64,000 nucleotides of DNA from Bryobacterales bacterium (lineage in GTDB: Bacteria > Acidobacteriota > Terriglobia > Bryobacterales > Bryobacteraceae). Within the stretch, counting starts at the first letter, position 1. Each line of letters begins with the position of its first letter. Shown here piece by piece: positions 7,845 through 17,156 of the stretch. The notes under the pieces were generated by a model. The model saw nothing but the letters and a program-made list of their open reading frames with translations. It did no database searches and was not told the DNA's origin. The stretch covers positions 1 to 64,000 of the forward strand of contig JADLBD010000211.1 in assembly GCA_020847975.1 (NCBI GenBank). The letters run 5' to 3'. Made by a program: the position numbers and the translations under genes.

Positions 7845-8273
7845 ATGATGAGCAACGGACTTCCAGTGCGGACATTCACGATTCCCGAGCCGTACGATGC
7901 GGCATTGAGGAAGGTGCGGATGGCGCTGGCGAGGCAGGGACTGCGCACGCCCGCGGAACTGGACATTGCGGGCAGAATCCGGCAGGAACTGGGAGCAGGG
8001 GTAGCGCCCTGCATGGTGCTTTACGTTGACACGCCGGCGATTCTACTGGAGGCGGTTGTATTCAACCGGGGCGCGGCATTGCTGATTCCGCAACCGCTGG
8101 TGGTGACGGGGGACCAGCGGCAAAGCGAAGTGCTGATGAGGGGTCCGGAACTGGCGGCGGGGGAAATACCCGAGAGCGTGCGGGAGCCGTTGCAGGAACT
8201 TCAGGCGCGGATCGGGCGGGCACTGGAGGGGATCGCGGAGCGGCAGGAAGCGCAGTTGGCGGCGAGTTATTGA
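7845..8273 (+). CDS. DUF302-like hypothetical protein
   Basis: A 142-residue protein from the ATG at 7845 (the next codon is also ATG, at 7848, and may be the true start). A purine-rich gagaaaga lies directly upstream. The segment VLYVDTPAILLEAVVFNRGAA... resembles the TT1751-like/DUF302 fold, in which a short Cys-Pro-like turn is followed by LLP-type strand residues. Function is unknown in the family. The C-terminal third is a charged helix. It precedes the sensor kinase gene by 83 bases in the same orientation, so co-transcription is possible. There is no signal peptide. The domain call is tentative. Confidence 0.6.
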   Translation: MMSNGLPVRTFTIPEPYDAALRKVRMALARQGLRTPAELDIAGRIRQELGAGVAPCMVLYVDTPAILLEAVVFNRGAALLIPQPLVVTGDQRQSEVLMRGPELAAGEIPESVREPLQELQARIGRALEGIAERQEAQLAASY

Positions 8274-8356
8274 GCAATCCGTGAAGGAATGGCACCGTTG
8301 CCGGAATCCGGTTTTGTACGGATGATAAGAGGAGAGGGCTGATCAACACGGGACGG

Positions 8357-9415
8357 TTGCGCAAGTTCATAGAAGAGATTCCGGAGAGGCCGGCACTGAG
8401 ACGGCCGGCAATTGCCTGCACCTTGGGAATTGCATGGCTGGTGGACTGGCAGATGGGAGGATCCGCGGGGGTAGTTTATGCGATTCCGGTGGCGCTGGCG
8501 GCGGCGCTGGAAGGCTGGGCCGGCGGACTTGCAGCGGCGGCCGTATCCTCGGCATGCGCATTGGTCTTCGGGGGCGGCCACGGGTTGGCGAAGGTACTCG
8601 AATGGATTGCCCTGTTCGTGCTGGCGGGCGCGACGGCGGCGGCAACCGGGCGGGAGCGGCGTTTGCGGCGGCACTTCGAAGAGGTGGCCGGACAGTTGAG
8701 CAGCGTTTATGAAAAGGTGCAGGCGAACTTCGAGGGCATGAAACGCGTCGAGCGGCTGTCGGCGATCGGACAGCTTTCGGCCGGGCTGGCGCACGAGATC
8801 CGGAACCCGCTGGCGAGCATTTCCGGCGCCGCGGGCATCCTGGCGAGGAACGGAGACCCGGATGCAAAGAACGCGAAGTGCGTGGAGATTATCACCAGCG
8901 AATGCCAGCGGCTGGATGGTTTGCTGACGAATTTTCTGAACTTCGCGCGGCCGCGGCCGCCGCGCATGCAAAGCACTGCGTTGGAGCCGGTGCTGGAGAA
9001 CGTGCTGGCGCTGGCCGGTCACGGGGTTCGCGGCAAGACGGTGCGGTTGGAGAAGAGGGTGGAGCCGGGGCTGCAACCGGTGGAATGTGATCCGGAGCAA
9101 CTGGAGCAGGTGCTGCTGAACCTGATGATCAATGCGATCGAAGCCAGCCCGGACGGAGGGACGGTGACGCTGTCGGCCACAGGCGATGAGAGTAAGATCG
9201 CGATTGGGGTGAAAGATCACGGACATGGGGTGGCGGCGGCGCACATCGACCGGCTTTTCGATCCTTTCTTCACCACAAAGGAGCACGGAACCGGACTCGG
9301 GCTGCCGGTGGCGCACCAGATCATGCGGCAGATGGGCGGATCGCTGCTGGCGCAGGCGAATGCGGGAGAAGGAATGACATTCTCGGTGGTTCTACCGGCA
9401 AAGGTCCAAGTCTGA
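8357..9415 (+). CDS. Membrane sensor histidine kinase (NtrB/ZraS type)
   Basis: A 352-residue sensor. Residues 20-96 hold about three hydrophobic helices without an obvious periplasmic domain. A linker coil is followed by a HisKA domain with the phosphoacceptor H146 in LAHEIRNPL. The ATPase domain carries an N-box near 230 (NLMINAIEA), a G1 segment (DHGHGV) and G2 (GTGLGL). It should phosphorylate the sigma-54 response regulator encoded directly after it, whose ATG overlaps the TGA stop of this gene by one base. The start is uncertain: TTG at 8357 is the only standard in-frame candidate near the beginning of the homologous region, while an AGGAGAG sequence lies more than 20 bases upstream. 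The stimulus cannot be predicted. Confidence 0.85.
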   Translation: MRKFIEEIPERPALRRPAIACTLGIAWLVDWQMGGSAGVVYAIPVALAAALEGWAGGLAAAAVSSACALVFGGGHGLAKVLEWIALFVLAGATAAATGRERRLRRHFEEVAGQLSSVYEKVQANFEGMKRVERLSAIGQLSAGLAHEIRNPLASISGAAGILARNGDPDAKNAKCVEIITSECQRLDGLLTNFLNFARPRPPRMQSTALEPVLENVLALAGHGVRGKTVRLEKRVEPGLQPVECDPEQLEQVLLNLMINAIEASPDGGTVTLSATGDESKIAIGVKDHGHGVAAAHIDRLFDPFFTTKEHGTGLGLPVAHQIMRQMGGSLLAQANAGEGMTFSVVLPAKVQV

Positions 9416-10833
9416 TGAATGCATCTCGAATACTGATAGTCGACGACGATGAGAACCTGCGATGGGTGCTGCAAACGCAGCTTCAGGAGATGGGGTACAC
9501 GGCGGCGGCGGCGGGGGACGGAAGAGCGGCGCTCGAGGCAATCGACAGGGAGCCGCCGGCGCTGGTGCTGACGGACCTGAAGATGCCGGGCATGACGGGG
9601 ATGGAGTTGCTCGAGCGGGTGCACCGGGAGTATCCGGAAATTCCGGTGCTGATCATCACGGCGTTCGGGACGATCCAGAGCGCGGTTCAGGCGATGAGAG
9701 CGGGAGCCTATGATTACCTGACGAAACCGATCGACTACGATGAACTGGGAATCGCCGTGAGCCGCGTGCTGGAGCACTCCCGGCTGGAGCGGGAGGTTCG
9801 GGAGTTGAGGGCGAGCCTGGACCGGAAGTACGGCTTCGAAAATATCATCGGGCATTCGGAAGCGCTTCTATCGCTTCTCGACACCGCGGCGCGGGCGGCG
9901 CAGAGCAATTCGACGATCCTGATTCACGCCGAGACGGGGACCGGGAAGGAACTGCTGGCGCGGGCGATTCACCACAACAGCCGGCGGCGCGACAAGCCGT
10001 TCGTCACGATCAACTGCGGGGCTATCCCGCGGGACCTGCTGGAATCGGAACTGTTCGGTCATGTCAAGGGGGCGTTCACGGGCGCGATGGCGCACAAGGC
10101 GGGGAAGGTGGAGATGGCGGATCGGGGGACGCTGTTTCTCGATGAAATCGGCGAGATGCCCGGCAATCTTCAGGTGAAGCTGCTGCGATTGCTGCAACAG
10201 GGGGAGTTGGAGAAGGTGGGGGCGACCGCTCCGGTGAAGGTGGACGTGCGGTTTGTGGCGGCGACGCACCGGAACCTTCGGGCAATGATCGAGGACGGGA
10301 CGTTTCGTGAAGATCTCTACTACCGGCTGGCGGTAATCCCGCTGGAATTGCCGCCATTGCGGGACCGCGCGGAGGATATTCCCGAATTGGTGCAGCACTT
10401 TTTCGTCAAGACGAAGGAAGAGCAAGGACGGCCGGACCTGGTGCTGCCCCCCGGGCTGCTGCCGCGATTTCAGGACTATCGCTGGCCGGGGAACATCCGG
10501 GAACTGGAAAATGTGATCGAGCGGATCGTGGTGCTGGCGCGGGGGGAGGAGATCATGCTGGGCGACCTGCCGGATTTTCTGCGCCGGGAAAGGCCCGCCA
10601 TCGACATGCTGCAACTGGAGCTTCCGGCCGGAGGGATCAGCCTGGAAGCGGTGGAACGGGAATTGATCGTGAGGGCGCTCGAGAAGTTTCACGGCAACCA
10701 GACGCATGCCGCGAAGTACCTGGATATCAGCCGCAAGGCCCTGATATACCGGATGGAGAAGCACGGCATCCGGAAGAAGGCGGGCGAGGGGGAAGAGGAG
10801 ATGGAGCCGGCGGGGGACGGGGAGATGGGATAG
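9415..10833 (+). CDS. Sigma-54-dependent response regulator, NtrC family
   Basis: A 472-residue enhancer-binding protein with a receiver domain (1-120, phosphoacceptor D54, K104), an AAA+ domain (about 140-380) and a Fis-type helix-turn-helix (about 425-462). The Walker A reads HAETGTGKE (171-179), with Ala where Gly is usual at the first position. The sigma-54 contact loop GAFTGA is intact at 219-224, and Walker B is FLDEIGE (241-247). It should therefore activate sigma-54 RNA polymerase after phosphorylation by the kinase encoded just upstream. The last about 20 residues are an acidic, Gly/Glu-rich tail. The target genes are not evident; I did not find a good -24/-12 promoter beside it. Confidence 0.92.
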   Translation: MNASRILIVDDDENLRWVLQTQLQEMGYTAAAAGDGRAALEAIDREPPALVLTDLKMPGMTGMELLERVHREYPEIPVLIITAFGTIQSAVQAMRAGAYDYLTKPIDYDELGIAVSRVLEHSRLEREVRELRASLDRKYGFENIIGHSEALLSLLDTAARAAQSNSTILIHAETGTGKELLARAIHHNSRRRDKPFVTINCGAIPRDLLESELFGHVKGAFTGAMAHKAGKVEMADRGTLFLDEIGEMPGNLQVKLLRLLQQGELEKVGATAPVKVDVRFVAATHRNLRAMIEDGTFREDLYYRLAVIPLELPPLRDRAEDIPELVQHFFVKTKEEQGRPDLVLPPGLLPRFQDYRWPGNIRELENVIERIVVLARGEEIMLGDLPDFLRRERPAIDMLQLELPAGGISLEAVERELIVRALEKFHGNQTHAAKYLDISRKALIYRMEKHGIRKKAGEGEEEMEPAGDGEMG

Positions 10834-11066
10834 GTATGGGAGGGACCTGAGCCGAGGTGCCCGAAAACAGCCATCGCTGTGCCGTATGAGGCAGGCGGAT
10901 GGCGTGCGTAGCCGGGACAAGTCATTTGTTTTCCGCTATCGAGGTCGAAATCAGGGGGGTGAGCAGATGGTCCCCCGCATGCATTCACTTGTGTGGACCG
11001 CCACATGACGATTGACAAGGCCGGACGGGAAGCCGGCCAGAGGACAGATGAGTGCATGGAGGAACG

Positions 11067-11357
11067 ATGGCGAACCTGGAAAAACATCCGAAGAAGGCTG
11101 TGGAGCAGGTGGAGGAGGCGGAATACAGCATGGTTCCCGCGTGCGCGCGGGCTCCGCGCCTGATTGGCCGGTACACCAAGAACCGGCGGAATTATAACGG
11201 GGGGAAGACGAGAGAAGGGCGGATGGGGGACGTGATCCTCCGCATCGAGGATCTGCCGGCGACGCCGCGGAATCGCGAGATGATCCGCGAACGGGTGCGG
11301 GCGATGAACCAGCAGTTGGAGGCGGCGGGCGCGCCGTTCCGATTGCGGATGATCTGA
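11067..11357 (+). CDS. Small hypothetical protein
   Basis: A 96-residue basic, charged protein with no signal peptide or membrane segment. The ATG at 11067 is chosen because GGAGGA lies 4 bases upstream. The N-terminus is Lys/Glu-rich and the C-terminal third (about 63-96) is predicted helical with many Arg. I do not recognise a family. It lies between the sigma-54 regulator and the universal stress protein gene, all in the same direction. The preceding 232 bases hold a small GC hairpin (11019-11038) and nothing else I can support. It could be a conserved lineage protein or a chance frame; the good ribosome binding site favours a gene. Confidence 0.55.
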   Translation: MANLEKHPKKAVEQVEEAEYSMVPACARAPRLIGRYTKNRRNYNGGKTREGRMGDVILRIEDLPATPRNREMIRERVRAMNQQLEAAGAPFRLRMI

Positions 11358-11518
11358 GAGCATTCTCCCGAGGCAGCAATTGGCCTGCGATCTAACCGGA
11401 TCCTCACGATGGCGGTCCGCGAGGGTTCGGGACGGGGAGCGTGTGGACGGGTGTGGCGGCTGGATGTGATGGTTTCGAAATGAATCGAGAGACAGTGCGG
11501 CGTCAAGGTGAAGTAAGC

Positions 11519-12379
11519 ATGATTCGGAGGATTCTCGTCGCAGTGGACAGCATGCGCGATAGCCGGCAGATTATGCACTACGGGGCCGGGATTGCCGCGG
11601 CCGCGGACGCGGAAGTGTCCGTATTGCATGTGGCCAAGCCGGGAATTGACGGGGAGCAGAGGGAATGGCCCGGGGGGCGGGGGACGGTGCGCAGCGGAAG
11701 AGCGTCGCGGGCTCACCGTCTGGTGTTGCCGGGAAAGCGCGCGGAGACGATCGTCAAGTACGCGGATGACATCGATGCGGATGTGATCCTGATGCCGGCC
11801 TGCAAGCGAGGGCTGTTCGGACAACTGCTGTTCGGCTCCACATCGATGGACGTGGTCCGGGGAACGAACCGGCCGGTATGGATCGCGAAACCGCCGCTCG
11901 AGGCGAAGTTCCACGGCGGACGGATTCTTTGCTGGGTCAAACTGGGGGCGGAGGGTCAGAGCCTAATCCGCTACGCAGCCCGGTGGGCGTCGGTTTTGCA
12001 AGGGAAGCTATTGCTGGTACATGCCGTGCCCTTGATCAGCGAGGCGATGCTGGCGTCCTACGGTTTCGAGGATTGGGGAGAGATCGAGTTAATGCCGAAA
12101 GCGGCCCACCGCAGGGTGATGTGCATGGCGGAAGGAATCGACGTGCCCTATGAAGTGGAGGTTGTGACGGGGGACGTCAGGGGGAATGTGCGGAAGGCGG
12201 CCGATCGTTGGCGGGCGGATTTGGTGATTGCCGGCCGGAGCCGGCGAGGCGTTGGGGGGAAGGCTGGGGAGATCATTGCGCGCTCCCCTTGCCCGGTGAT
12301 CAGCTATTGCGAAGAGTACAGAGAAGCGGAGCGGGAGGCGGCGCGTTGCCGGGTGTTGCGCTTTCCGCGGCGCGGGTGA
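11519..12379 (+). CDS. Tandem universal stress protein (UspA family)
   Basis: A 286-residue cytoplasmic protein made of two Usp domains. The first (about 1-125) begins with the typical MIRRILVAVDSM strand and ends with KRGLFGQLLFGST...RPVWI. The second (about 135-272) ends with GRSRRGVGGKAGEIIARSPCPV (split here: GRSRRGVGG then the PCPV strand), matching the ATP-binding GxxG region of ATP-type Usps. The start at 11519 follows an AAGGTGA ribosome binding site, and homologous sequence begins exactly there although the frame is open further upstream. The function is stress adaptation; no specific trigger can be read from the sequence. Confidence 0.85.
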   Translation: MIRRILVAVDSMRDSRQIMHYGAGIAAAADAEVSVLHVAKPGIDGEQREWPGGRGTVRSGRASRAHRLVLPGKRAETIVKYADDIDADVILMPACKRGLFGQLLFGSTSMDVVRGTNRPVWIAKPPLEAKFHGGRILCWVKLGAEGQSLIRYAARWASVLQGKLLLVHAVPLISEAMLASYGFEDWGEIELMPKAAHRRVMCMAEGIDVPYEVEVVTGDVRGNVRKAADRWRADLVIAGRSRRGVGGKAGEIIARSPCPVISYCEEYREAEREAARCRVLRFPRRG

Positions 12380-12425
12380 GTGGCCGAGGGGTGAGAAAGC
12401 GACCGGCGAGCGCTGACGCGCGGTA

Positions 12426-12440
12426 AAGGGCCGTGCCCTT
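12426..12440. terminator. Bidirectional terminator-like hairpin
   Basis: AAGGGC and GCCCTT form a perfect 6-bp stem around a CGT loop, in the 98-base space between the convergent Usp and phosphoesterase genes. There is no long T-run, so it may be a weak or Rho-assisted end. Confidence 0.4.
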
Positions 12441-12477
12441 GCGGCATGTGGCGCGACCGGATTCCGGGCGGCGGCGT

Positions 12478-15225
12478 TCAGCGGCGTCGAGGCGTAACTT
12501 CCTTCGCTCCTCTCTGGAGGATGTTCTCCATCTCCTCGTCGTCGTCCATGGCGATGGAGGGGAGTTTCCGGGCCTGTCCGTAGTCGGGATCCTTGGGGTC
12601 CTTGGCCTTCTCCGGATCGAAGATCCGCCGGTCCACGGGAACGGCTTTGTAGGGCCGGAAGTCGGGTTCGGTAGTGAAGCAGTCCGAGAAGTCGTTGGCC
12701 AGCGCGTCAAACATGTTCAAGGGCGGCAGGCCGAGGATCTCATAGAGCGTGCGATGCATGCTGAGGATGGTGGTGTGGCGGTGCGACACATAGCTTCTCT
12801 TGGCCCAGGGGCTGATCACGAGCAGGACGCTTCTCTGGGCATCCACGTGGTCCGGTTCGCCGCCGGCGTCGTCCTGAGTGACGAAGATGGCCATGTTCTT
12901 CCAGTAGGGCGTGTGGGAGAGAAACTCGACGATGCGTCCGAGCGCAAGATCATTGTCCGCCATCCATGAGGCCAGGTATGGGTAGCCCTTCTCCGGTTTG
13001 GGCGCCGCGCCATGATCATTGCAGATGGCGATGTTGATAAAGGAGGGAAACTTCTTCCGGCCGCGCAGGAAACGCTGCTCGACATCCCGCATGAACCAAT
13101 GGGCCCGGTACTGGTCGGGGATATTCATGTTGAAGATCGGATAACCGAAAGCTGTGTTATCAAAGAGGACCTTCGGCATGGGGATGTTGACCACCTCGCG
13201 CGCGCCGGTGGGATGTTCGTCCTCGCCCTCGACCACTCCGGGAAACTCGAAACCCTCGCCGTAGTTGCGGAAATGGATTCGATTGCGGCCGAGGTGCTCC
13301 CACATGGATCCGGCTTCGGGGTAATCCTCGGGAATGAGCGAGCCATTCGAGCCCATGGAGTAGCGGCGCCCCGGGGCGGTGCTGTCCTTCTTGAACGCCC
13401 AGCCGAGGGAATACGTCATCTGCATGAGGTTGTTCGGCTGCACGCCCACCAGCCAGCGATGCCCCACGCCGGAAGCCTCGGGCTCCATGTAGAAGTTGTC
13501 GCTCACGGTGAACGCGCGCGCCAGGGCGTTGTGATTCACCATCACGCCGGCATCCTCGAGCGTGGGCTGGCCGTCTCCCCTGATGGTTTGATGCAATCCC
13601 CAGCGCAGCAGCGACGGGTCATGCCGGGCTCCGGGAATGCGGTCGAAGATGGTGTCGTAGGTGTGATTCTCTTTCGTGATGAAGACGACGTACTTAATCT
13701 CCCGGGAGGCGCGGCCGGGAATGCCGGGGATCACCGGAGACGACATGGCTGGGCGGTCGGACTCACGATCCACCATTCCGTTGTTTTCGAGGACGCGTCC
13801 GGTCATCTTCGGCAGTTCGGTGTCAGAGGGCTGATCCAGGATGCTGATGACGCCGCGCATTCCCAGGAAGTTGCTCTTCGGAATCTCGCGGCCCGCATTC
13901 GGGCCATTGCCGAAGCCTTTGAAAGAGATGCATGCCAGATGACGGCCGTCCGGCGAGACGGCCACGCGGTAGGGGTACCAGGCGGTGGGGATGTGGCCGA
14001 GCACCTGGAGCGTGCGGGCGTCGAGAACGCCGATGGCGTTGATGCCGCTCTCGGCCACATAGAGTCTGGCTCCGTCCGGAGACGCCACCATTCCGGATGG
14101 CCCCACGCCTCGCAGGCGCGAGACGAGCGGCGAGGGAACGATCCGCTGCTTGGCGAGCAGCTTTCCGCTGGACAGATCGATGCGCTCGATCAGGTCATTG
14201 TTTCCGTTGGAGACGAACAGACTGTCGCCGCTCACCGCCAGGTAGTTGGGAGCGCTGCCGCCAACGGTGGCTCCGTTATCGGACGGAGCGCGGATGAGGA
14301 GACCCGTCTTCCAATGGCTGAGCACTTTCGGCGCTTGTGGATTGGAGACATCCACGCCAGTCACGGAGAAAGATTGCGGGCCATTGTCGTCTCCCAGGCC
14401 GGGGATCCTGCGGCCCTCGAGGGTGACGCCCATTCGCGCGGCTTTGCTCGGGTAGCCATAGGGGGGGCGAGTAAGCCCGCGCGGATCAGACTTGCCATCG
14501 GCGGGCGGCGGCACGGCGCTGTATTCGAACAGGCCGATGTTGGCCACGAAGACCCGGTTTCCGGAAACGGCCAGCGAGTAGGGGTAGCGCCCGACAGGCG
14601 TCGAACCGGCCACGCGCCGCTGCTCCGTATCGACGATCACGAGGCGAAAGTTGGTGACGTCGGCAGCATACAGATAGCGGCCGTCCGCGGAGACCTTCAG
14701 GTCGGCGGCATAGCTGTCCTCGAAACGCTTCCCTGCCACTTCGACGTTGAGTGGAATTTCGGCCAGCAGCCGGGTGGAGAGTGTGTCGAAGACGAAGAGT
14801 GTGCCGCTGTCGCCGCTGCTCCAATAGAGCAGCGCGCCATCCGGAGAGAAATCGGCTCCGCCGGCGTTGAGGTGGCCCTTTTTCCTCCCGGACGGCTTCG
14901 GGAGGCGCAATTCGACGATGTTCGGCGCGCCGGACTGCCAATCCGTCAGAATCTGCCCCACGCCATCACTGGGCACAAAGAGCCGTTTGCCATCGCGGCT
15001 CATGGCGAGGCCGTGAGGGAAGCGGACGAGCGGAAAATGCTTGCCCTCGGGCCGCAGGTAGCGGCCATTGGGAAGGATGGTTGTCCCGGCCGGATCGTGA
15101 GTGGCGTAGGTCTCGACCGATGGCGGGTGCAGGTAGGATTGGGCGCAGACAAGGGCGGTGGATAGAAACGCGGCCATCCAGGAGATACGGATTCCGGACC
15201 TGTCCGGCGGAGGTCGATGTCTCAT
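12478..15225 (-). CDS. Secreted YncE-type beta-propeller/phosphoesterase protein
   Basis: A 915-residue exported protein from the ATG at 15225, where a basic stretch and hydrophobic segment (ending ALVCA near residue 29) make a signal peptide; the frame is open for 59 codons upstream but these look non-coding. Residues about 60-480 are a seven-bladed propeller with YVTN-type repeats such as AWYPYRVAVSPDGRHL. Residues about 520-880 are a phosphoesterase domain of the alkaline phosphatase superfamily (PF04185-like) with VVFITKENHTYDTIFD near its start and TQDDAGGEPDHVD near its end. The combination is a known bifunctional YncE/alkaline-phosphatase-family architecture frequent in Acidobacteria. 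It probably acts on phosphate or phospholipid esters outside the cytoplasm; the substrate is unknown. Confidence 0.88.
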   Translation of the reverse strand: MRHRPPPDRSGIRISWMAAFLSTALVCAQSYLHPPSVETYATHDPAGTTILPNGRYLRPEGKHFPLVRFPHGLAMSRDGKRLFVPSDGVGQILTDWQSGAPNIVELRLPKPSGRKKGHLNAGGADFSPDGALLYWSSGDSGTLFVFDTLSTRLLAEIPLNVEVAGKRFEDSYAADLKVSADGRYLYAADVTNFRLVIVDTEQRRVAGSTPVGRYPYSLAVSGNRVFVANIGLFEYSAVPPPADGKSDPRGLTRPPYGYPSKAARMGVTLEGRRIPGLGDDNGPQSFSVTGVDVSNPQAPKVLSHWKTGLLIRAPSDNGATVGGSAPNYLAVSGDSLFVSNGNNDLIERIDLSSGKLLAKQRIVPSPLVSRLRGVGPSGMVASPDGARLYVAESGINAIGVLDARTLQVLGHIPTAWYPYRVAVSPDGRHLACISFKGFGNGPNAGREIPKSNFLGMRGVISILDQPSDTELPKMTGRVLENNGMVDRESDRPAMSSPVIPGIPGRASREIKYVVFITKENHTYDTIFDRIPGARHDPSLLRWGLHQTIRGDGQPTLEDAGVMVNHNALARAFTVSDNFYMEPEASGVGHRWLVGVQPNNLMQMTYSLGWAFKKDSTAPGRRYSMGSNGSLIPEDYPEAGSMWEHLGRNRIHFRNYGEGFEFPGVVEGEDEHPTGAREVVNIPMPKVLFDNTAFGYPIFNMNIPDQYRAHWFMRDVEQRFLRGRKKFPSFINIAICNDHGAAPKPEKGYPYLASWMADNDLALGRIVEFLSHTPYWKNMAIFVTQDDAGGEPDHVDAQRSVLLVISPWAKRSYVSHRHTTILSMHRTLYEILGLPPLNMFDALANDFSDCFTTEPDFRPYKAVPVDRRIFDPEKAKDPKDPDYGQARKLPSIAMDDDEEMENILQRGAKEVTPRRR

Positions 15226-15376
15226 TCGCTGTTGTGCCGGCTCGTTTCCGGCGGCGACTACCAGCCTAGCGAAAGATCCTATTGCCGCAAAAGCCTGTCG
15301 CCGGATGAGCGGCAACCGGAGCACTGCATTTCCACGTGCTATACTCGCGAAACAACTGGGTCGAACACTTTCCATC

Positions 15377-16174
15377 ATGAGCGACAACGTAGATCTGAGC
15401 ATTCGTCAGTTTTGCGACGCCTGGCGCATCTTGTGCGGCGCTGCTTCCGGTTACGGCACGCACTCCGCCGAGGGAGTGGAATGCGTGTTCAGCGGCGTCC
15501 CCATCCCGTTTTTCAATGCGGTGATTCTCACAGGGAGAAGCCTGTCTCCTGAGGGCGCAAGGGCCGCCGCCGAAAGCGCGGGCGCGTGGGCGGCAGGCCG
15601 CGGTGTGCCGTGGATTCTGGTTGCCACGCACGAAGCGATGGAGCCTGGCTCCGATTGCGCCGCCGTTCTGGAGAGTTGCGGCTTTGTTCCTGTGATGGCG
15701 CTGACGGGAATGATGGCGGAGCGGGTTGCCCCAGTGGACAATGTTCCTGATGGCCTGGAACTGCGAATTCCGGAGGACGACGCGGCCTGCGAAGCGATTC
15801 TGGACGTCAATTCGGCGGCCTATGACATGCCGTTCGCCGTGGGGCAGCCCGTATGGGGCAGAAGAGCGTTCTGGAAGGACCATTATCCCGTCATCGGCTT
15901 TGCCGGAGAGCAACCGGTGAGCAGTTCCGTCGTCATCATGTCCGGCGGATACCGTTACGTCGCGCTCGTAGCTACTGCTCCGGACCAGCAGCGCCGCGGA
16001 TACGCCAGCGCAGCCATGCGCCGCGCGCTGGAACTGGCCCGGGAGGCGCATGGCGAGCATCCGACCTTCCTGCACGCCACCGGCGCCGGACGCCCGGTCT
16101 ATGAGCGCATGGGCTACCGGGCCGTGTCGTCGCACACCGCCTTCATGGACAAGCGGTTTCTCGGCGAACATTGA
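15377..16174 (+). CDS. GNAT-family N-acetyltransferase
   Basis: A 265-residue protein starting at MSDNVDLS (15377). The N-terminal half (about 1-125) is an ill-defined GNAT-like or linker region, and the C-terminal half (about 130-260) holds the acetyl-CoA site, with the motif A segment VATAPDQQRRGYASAAM, fitting Q/RxxGxA/G. A later YERMGYR motif is the usual GNAT C-terminal strand. Substrate unknown. The gene is divergent from the phosphoesterase gene across about 150 bases, and is followed after 18 bases by the DUF1697 gene, so the two probably form an operon. No clear ribosome binding site precedes the start, which is therefore less certain than the family. Confidence 0.82.
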   Translation: MSDNVDLSIRQFCDAWRILCGAASGYGTHSAEGVECVFSGVPIPFFNAVILTGRSLSPEGARAAAESAGAWAAGRGVPWILVATHEAMEPGSDCAAVLESCGFVPVMALTGMMAERVAPVDNVPDGLELRIPEDDAACEAILDVNSAAYDMPFAVGQPVWGRRAFWKDHYPVIGFAGEQPVSSSVVIMSGGYRYVALVATAPDQQRRGYASAAMRRALELAREAHGEHPTFLHATGAGRPVYERMGYRAVSSHTAFMDKRFLGEH

Positions 16175-16192
16175 TACCGGAAGTGTTGAGAG

Positions 16193-16750
16193 ATGCAAGC
16201 GATCATCTCCCTGCTGCGAGGGGTCAACGTAGGCGGCCACGGCATCATCCGGATGGACGCGCTGCGGGATTTGTACGAATCCCTGCAACTGAGGGAAGCG
16301 CGGACCTACGTGCAGAGCGGAAACGTCGTATTCCTGAGCGAAAAGCCGCATCTCGACGAACTTGCGGAGCGGATAGGAAGCGGCATTGAGCGCAGATTCG
16401 GATTCCGGCCCGCGGTGGTTCTGCGCACGGCCCGCGAGATGAGCGAAGTTGTGGCCCGCAATCCATTCGCGGGACGGGAAGGAGCGGATCCGGCGAAACT
16501 GCTGGTCACATTCCTTGCGGGCACTCCGGCGGCGCCGGACCGGGAACGGGTGCTGGCGCTGAACACCGGTCCCGAAGAGATGTGGATGGAAGAGCGGGAG
16601 ATCTACGTCTATTTTCCGAATGGATTCTCCAAGGCCAGGCTCTCGATGGCTGTCGTGGAGAAAGGCCTGAGAGTGGCGGGTACAGGAAGGAACTGGAACA
16701 GTGTGAGGAAACTGCTCGAAATGGCACGGCGGCTGGAGACGGGCGGGTAG
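16193..16750 (+). CDS. DUF1697 family protein
   Basis: A 185-residue cytoplasmic protein that matches DUF1697 over its whole length: the N-terminus ISLLRGVNVGG, then YVQSGNVVF, and a C-terminal GRNWNSVRKL motif are hallmark segments of that family. The biochemical function of DUF1697 is not known. The length is typical. It is second in a unit with the GNAT gene, and convergent with the small gene that ends at 16767, leaving only 16 bases between the stops. Confidence 0.88.
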   Translation: MQAIISLLRGVNVGGHGIIRMDALRDLYESLQLREARTYVQSGNVVFLSEKPHLDELAERIGSGIERRFGFRPAVVLRTAREMSEVVARNPFAGREGADPAKLLVTFLAGTPAAPDRERVLALNTGPEEMWMEEREIYVYFPNGFSKARLSMAVVEKGLRVAGTGRNWNSVRKLLEMARRLETGG

Positions 16751-16766
16751 CCTGTCCTGACGGGAA

Positions 16767-17156
16767 TCACTGCGTGCGAGCGGAGCGTTCGGTGATGGAG
16801 AAGCGGGCGTAGGCCATGATGCCGCCAGGCATGGAGAGCGCGATGGTTCCCAGGTCAAGATCGAGAAAGAACAGGACGCAGAGGATGTGTCCGTTGACGA
16901 AGCACGAGCCGTGGATCAGCCGCGCCTCGGGCAACTCGGTGAAAATGGCTTTCTCGATATTGACGGAAGTAGTGCCCAGCGCCTTTGCCGCCATGGCCGC
17001 AATCGGCTCGTGCAACTGTTGTGCAGTCACGCGGCGTCCGCTGGTGATGAATTCCGGATCTTCGGCGAAGCCGTCGAAATAGAAATTCCAATACGCTCCC
17101 AGATCGGTGGCGGAAGCCAGTCGTTTCTTCAGATCGAAAATGCGTTCGCTATCCAT
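16767..17156 (-). CDS. Hypothetical protein, third gene of the DCC operon
   Basis: A 129-residue protein without signal peptide. A central run of hydrophobic strands (VNGHILCVLFFLDLDLGTIAL) suggests a compact alpha/beta fold; I do not recognise a family. Its ATG lies in the stop region of the DCC-fusion gene (8-base overlap, ATGGATAG), which implies translational coupling and a related job. It is the last of three overlapping genes reading 18686 to 16767. Alternative: a small ligand-binding or SnoaL/hotdog-like protein, but I cannot show that. Confidence 0.7.
   Translation of the reverse strand: MDSERIFDLKKRLASATDLGAYWNFYFDGFAEDPEFITSGRRVTAQQLHEPIAAMAAKALGTTSVNIEKAIFTELPEARLIHGSCFVNGHILCVLFFLDLDLGTIALSMPGGIMAYARFSITERSARTQ

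Noticed and set aside
6532-7848. 438-codon plus-strand frame across the rnk/mreB-like genes
   Set aside because: It is a shadow of two well-supported minus-strand genes and spans their intergenic gap.
8281-8310. Sigma-54 promoter upstream of the two-component system (TGGCAC...TTGC)
   Set aside because: The two elements are only two bases apart instead of about five, so the spacing is wrong.
13012-15165. 717-codon plus-strand frame opposite the phosphoesterase gene
   Set aside because: Composition is that of an antisense shadow; no domain or signal peptide, and the minus-strand frame has propeller and phosphoesterase motifs.
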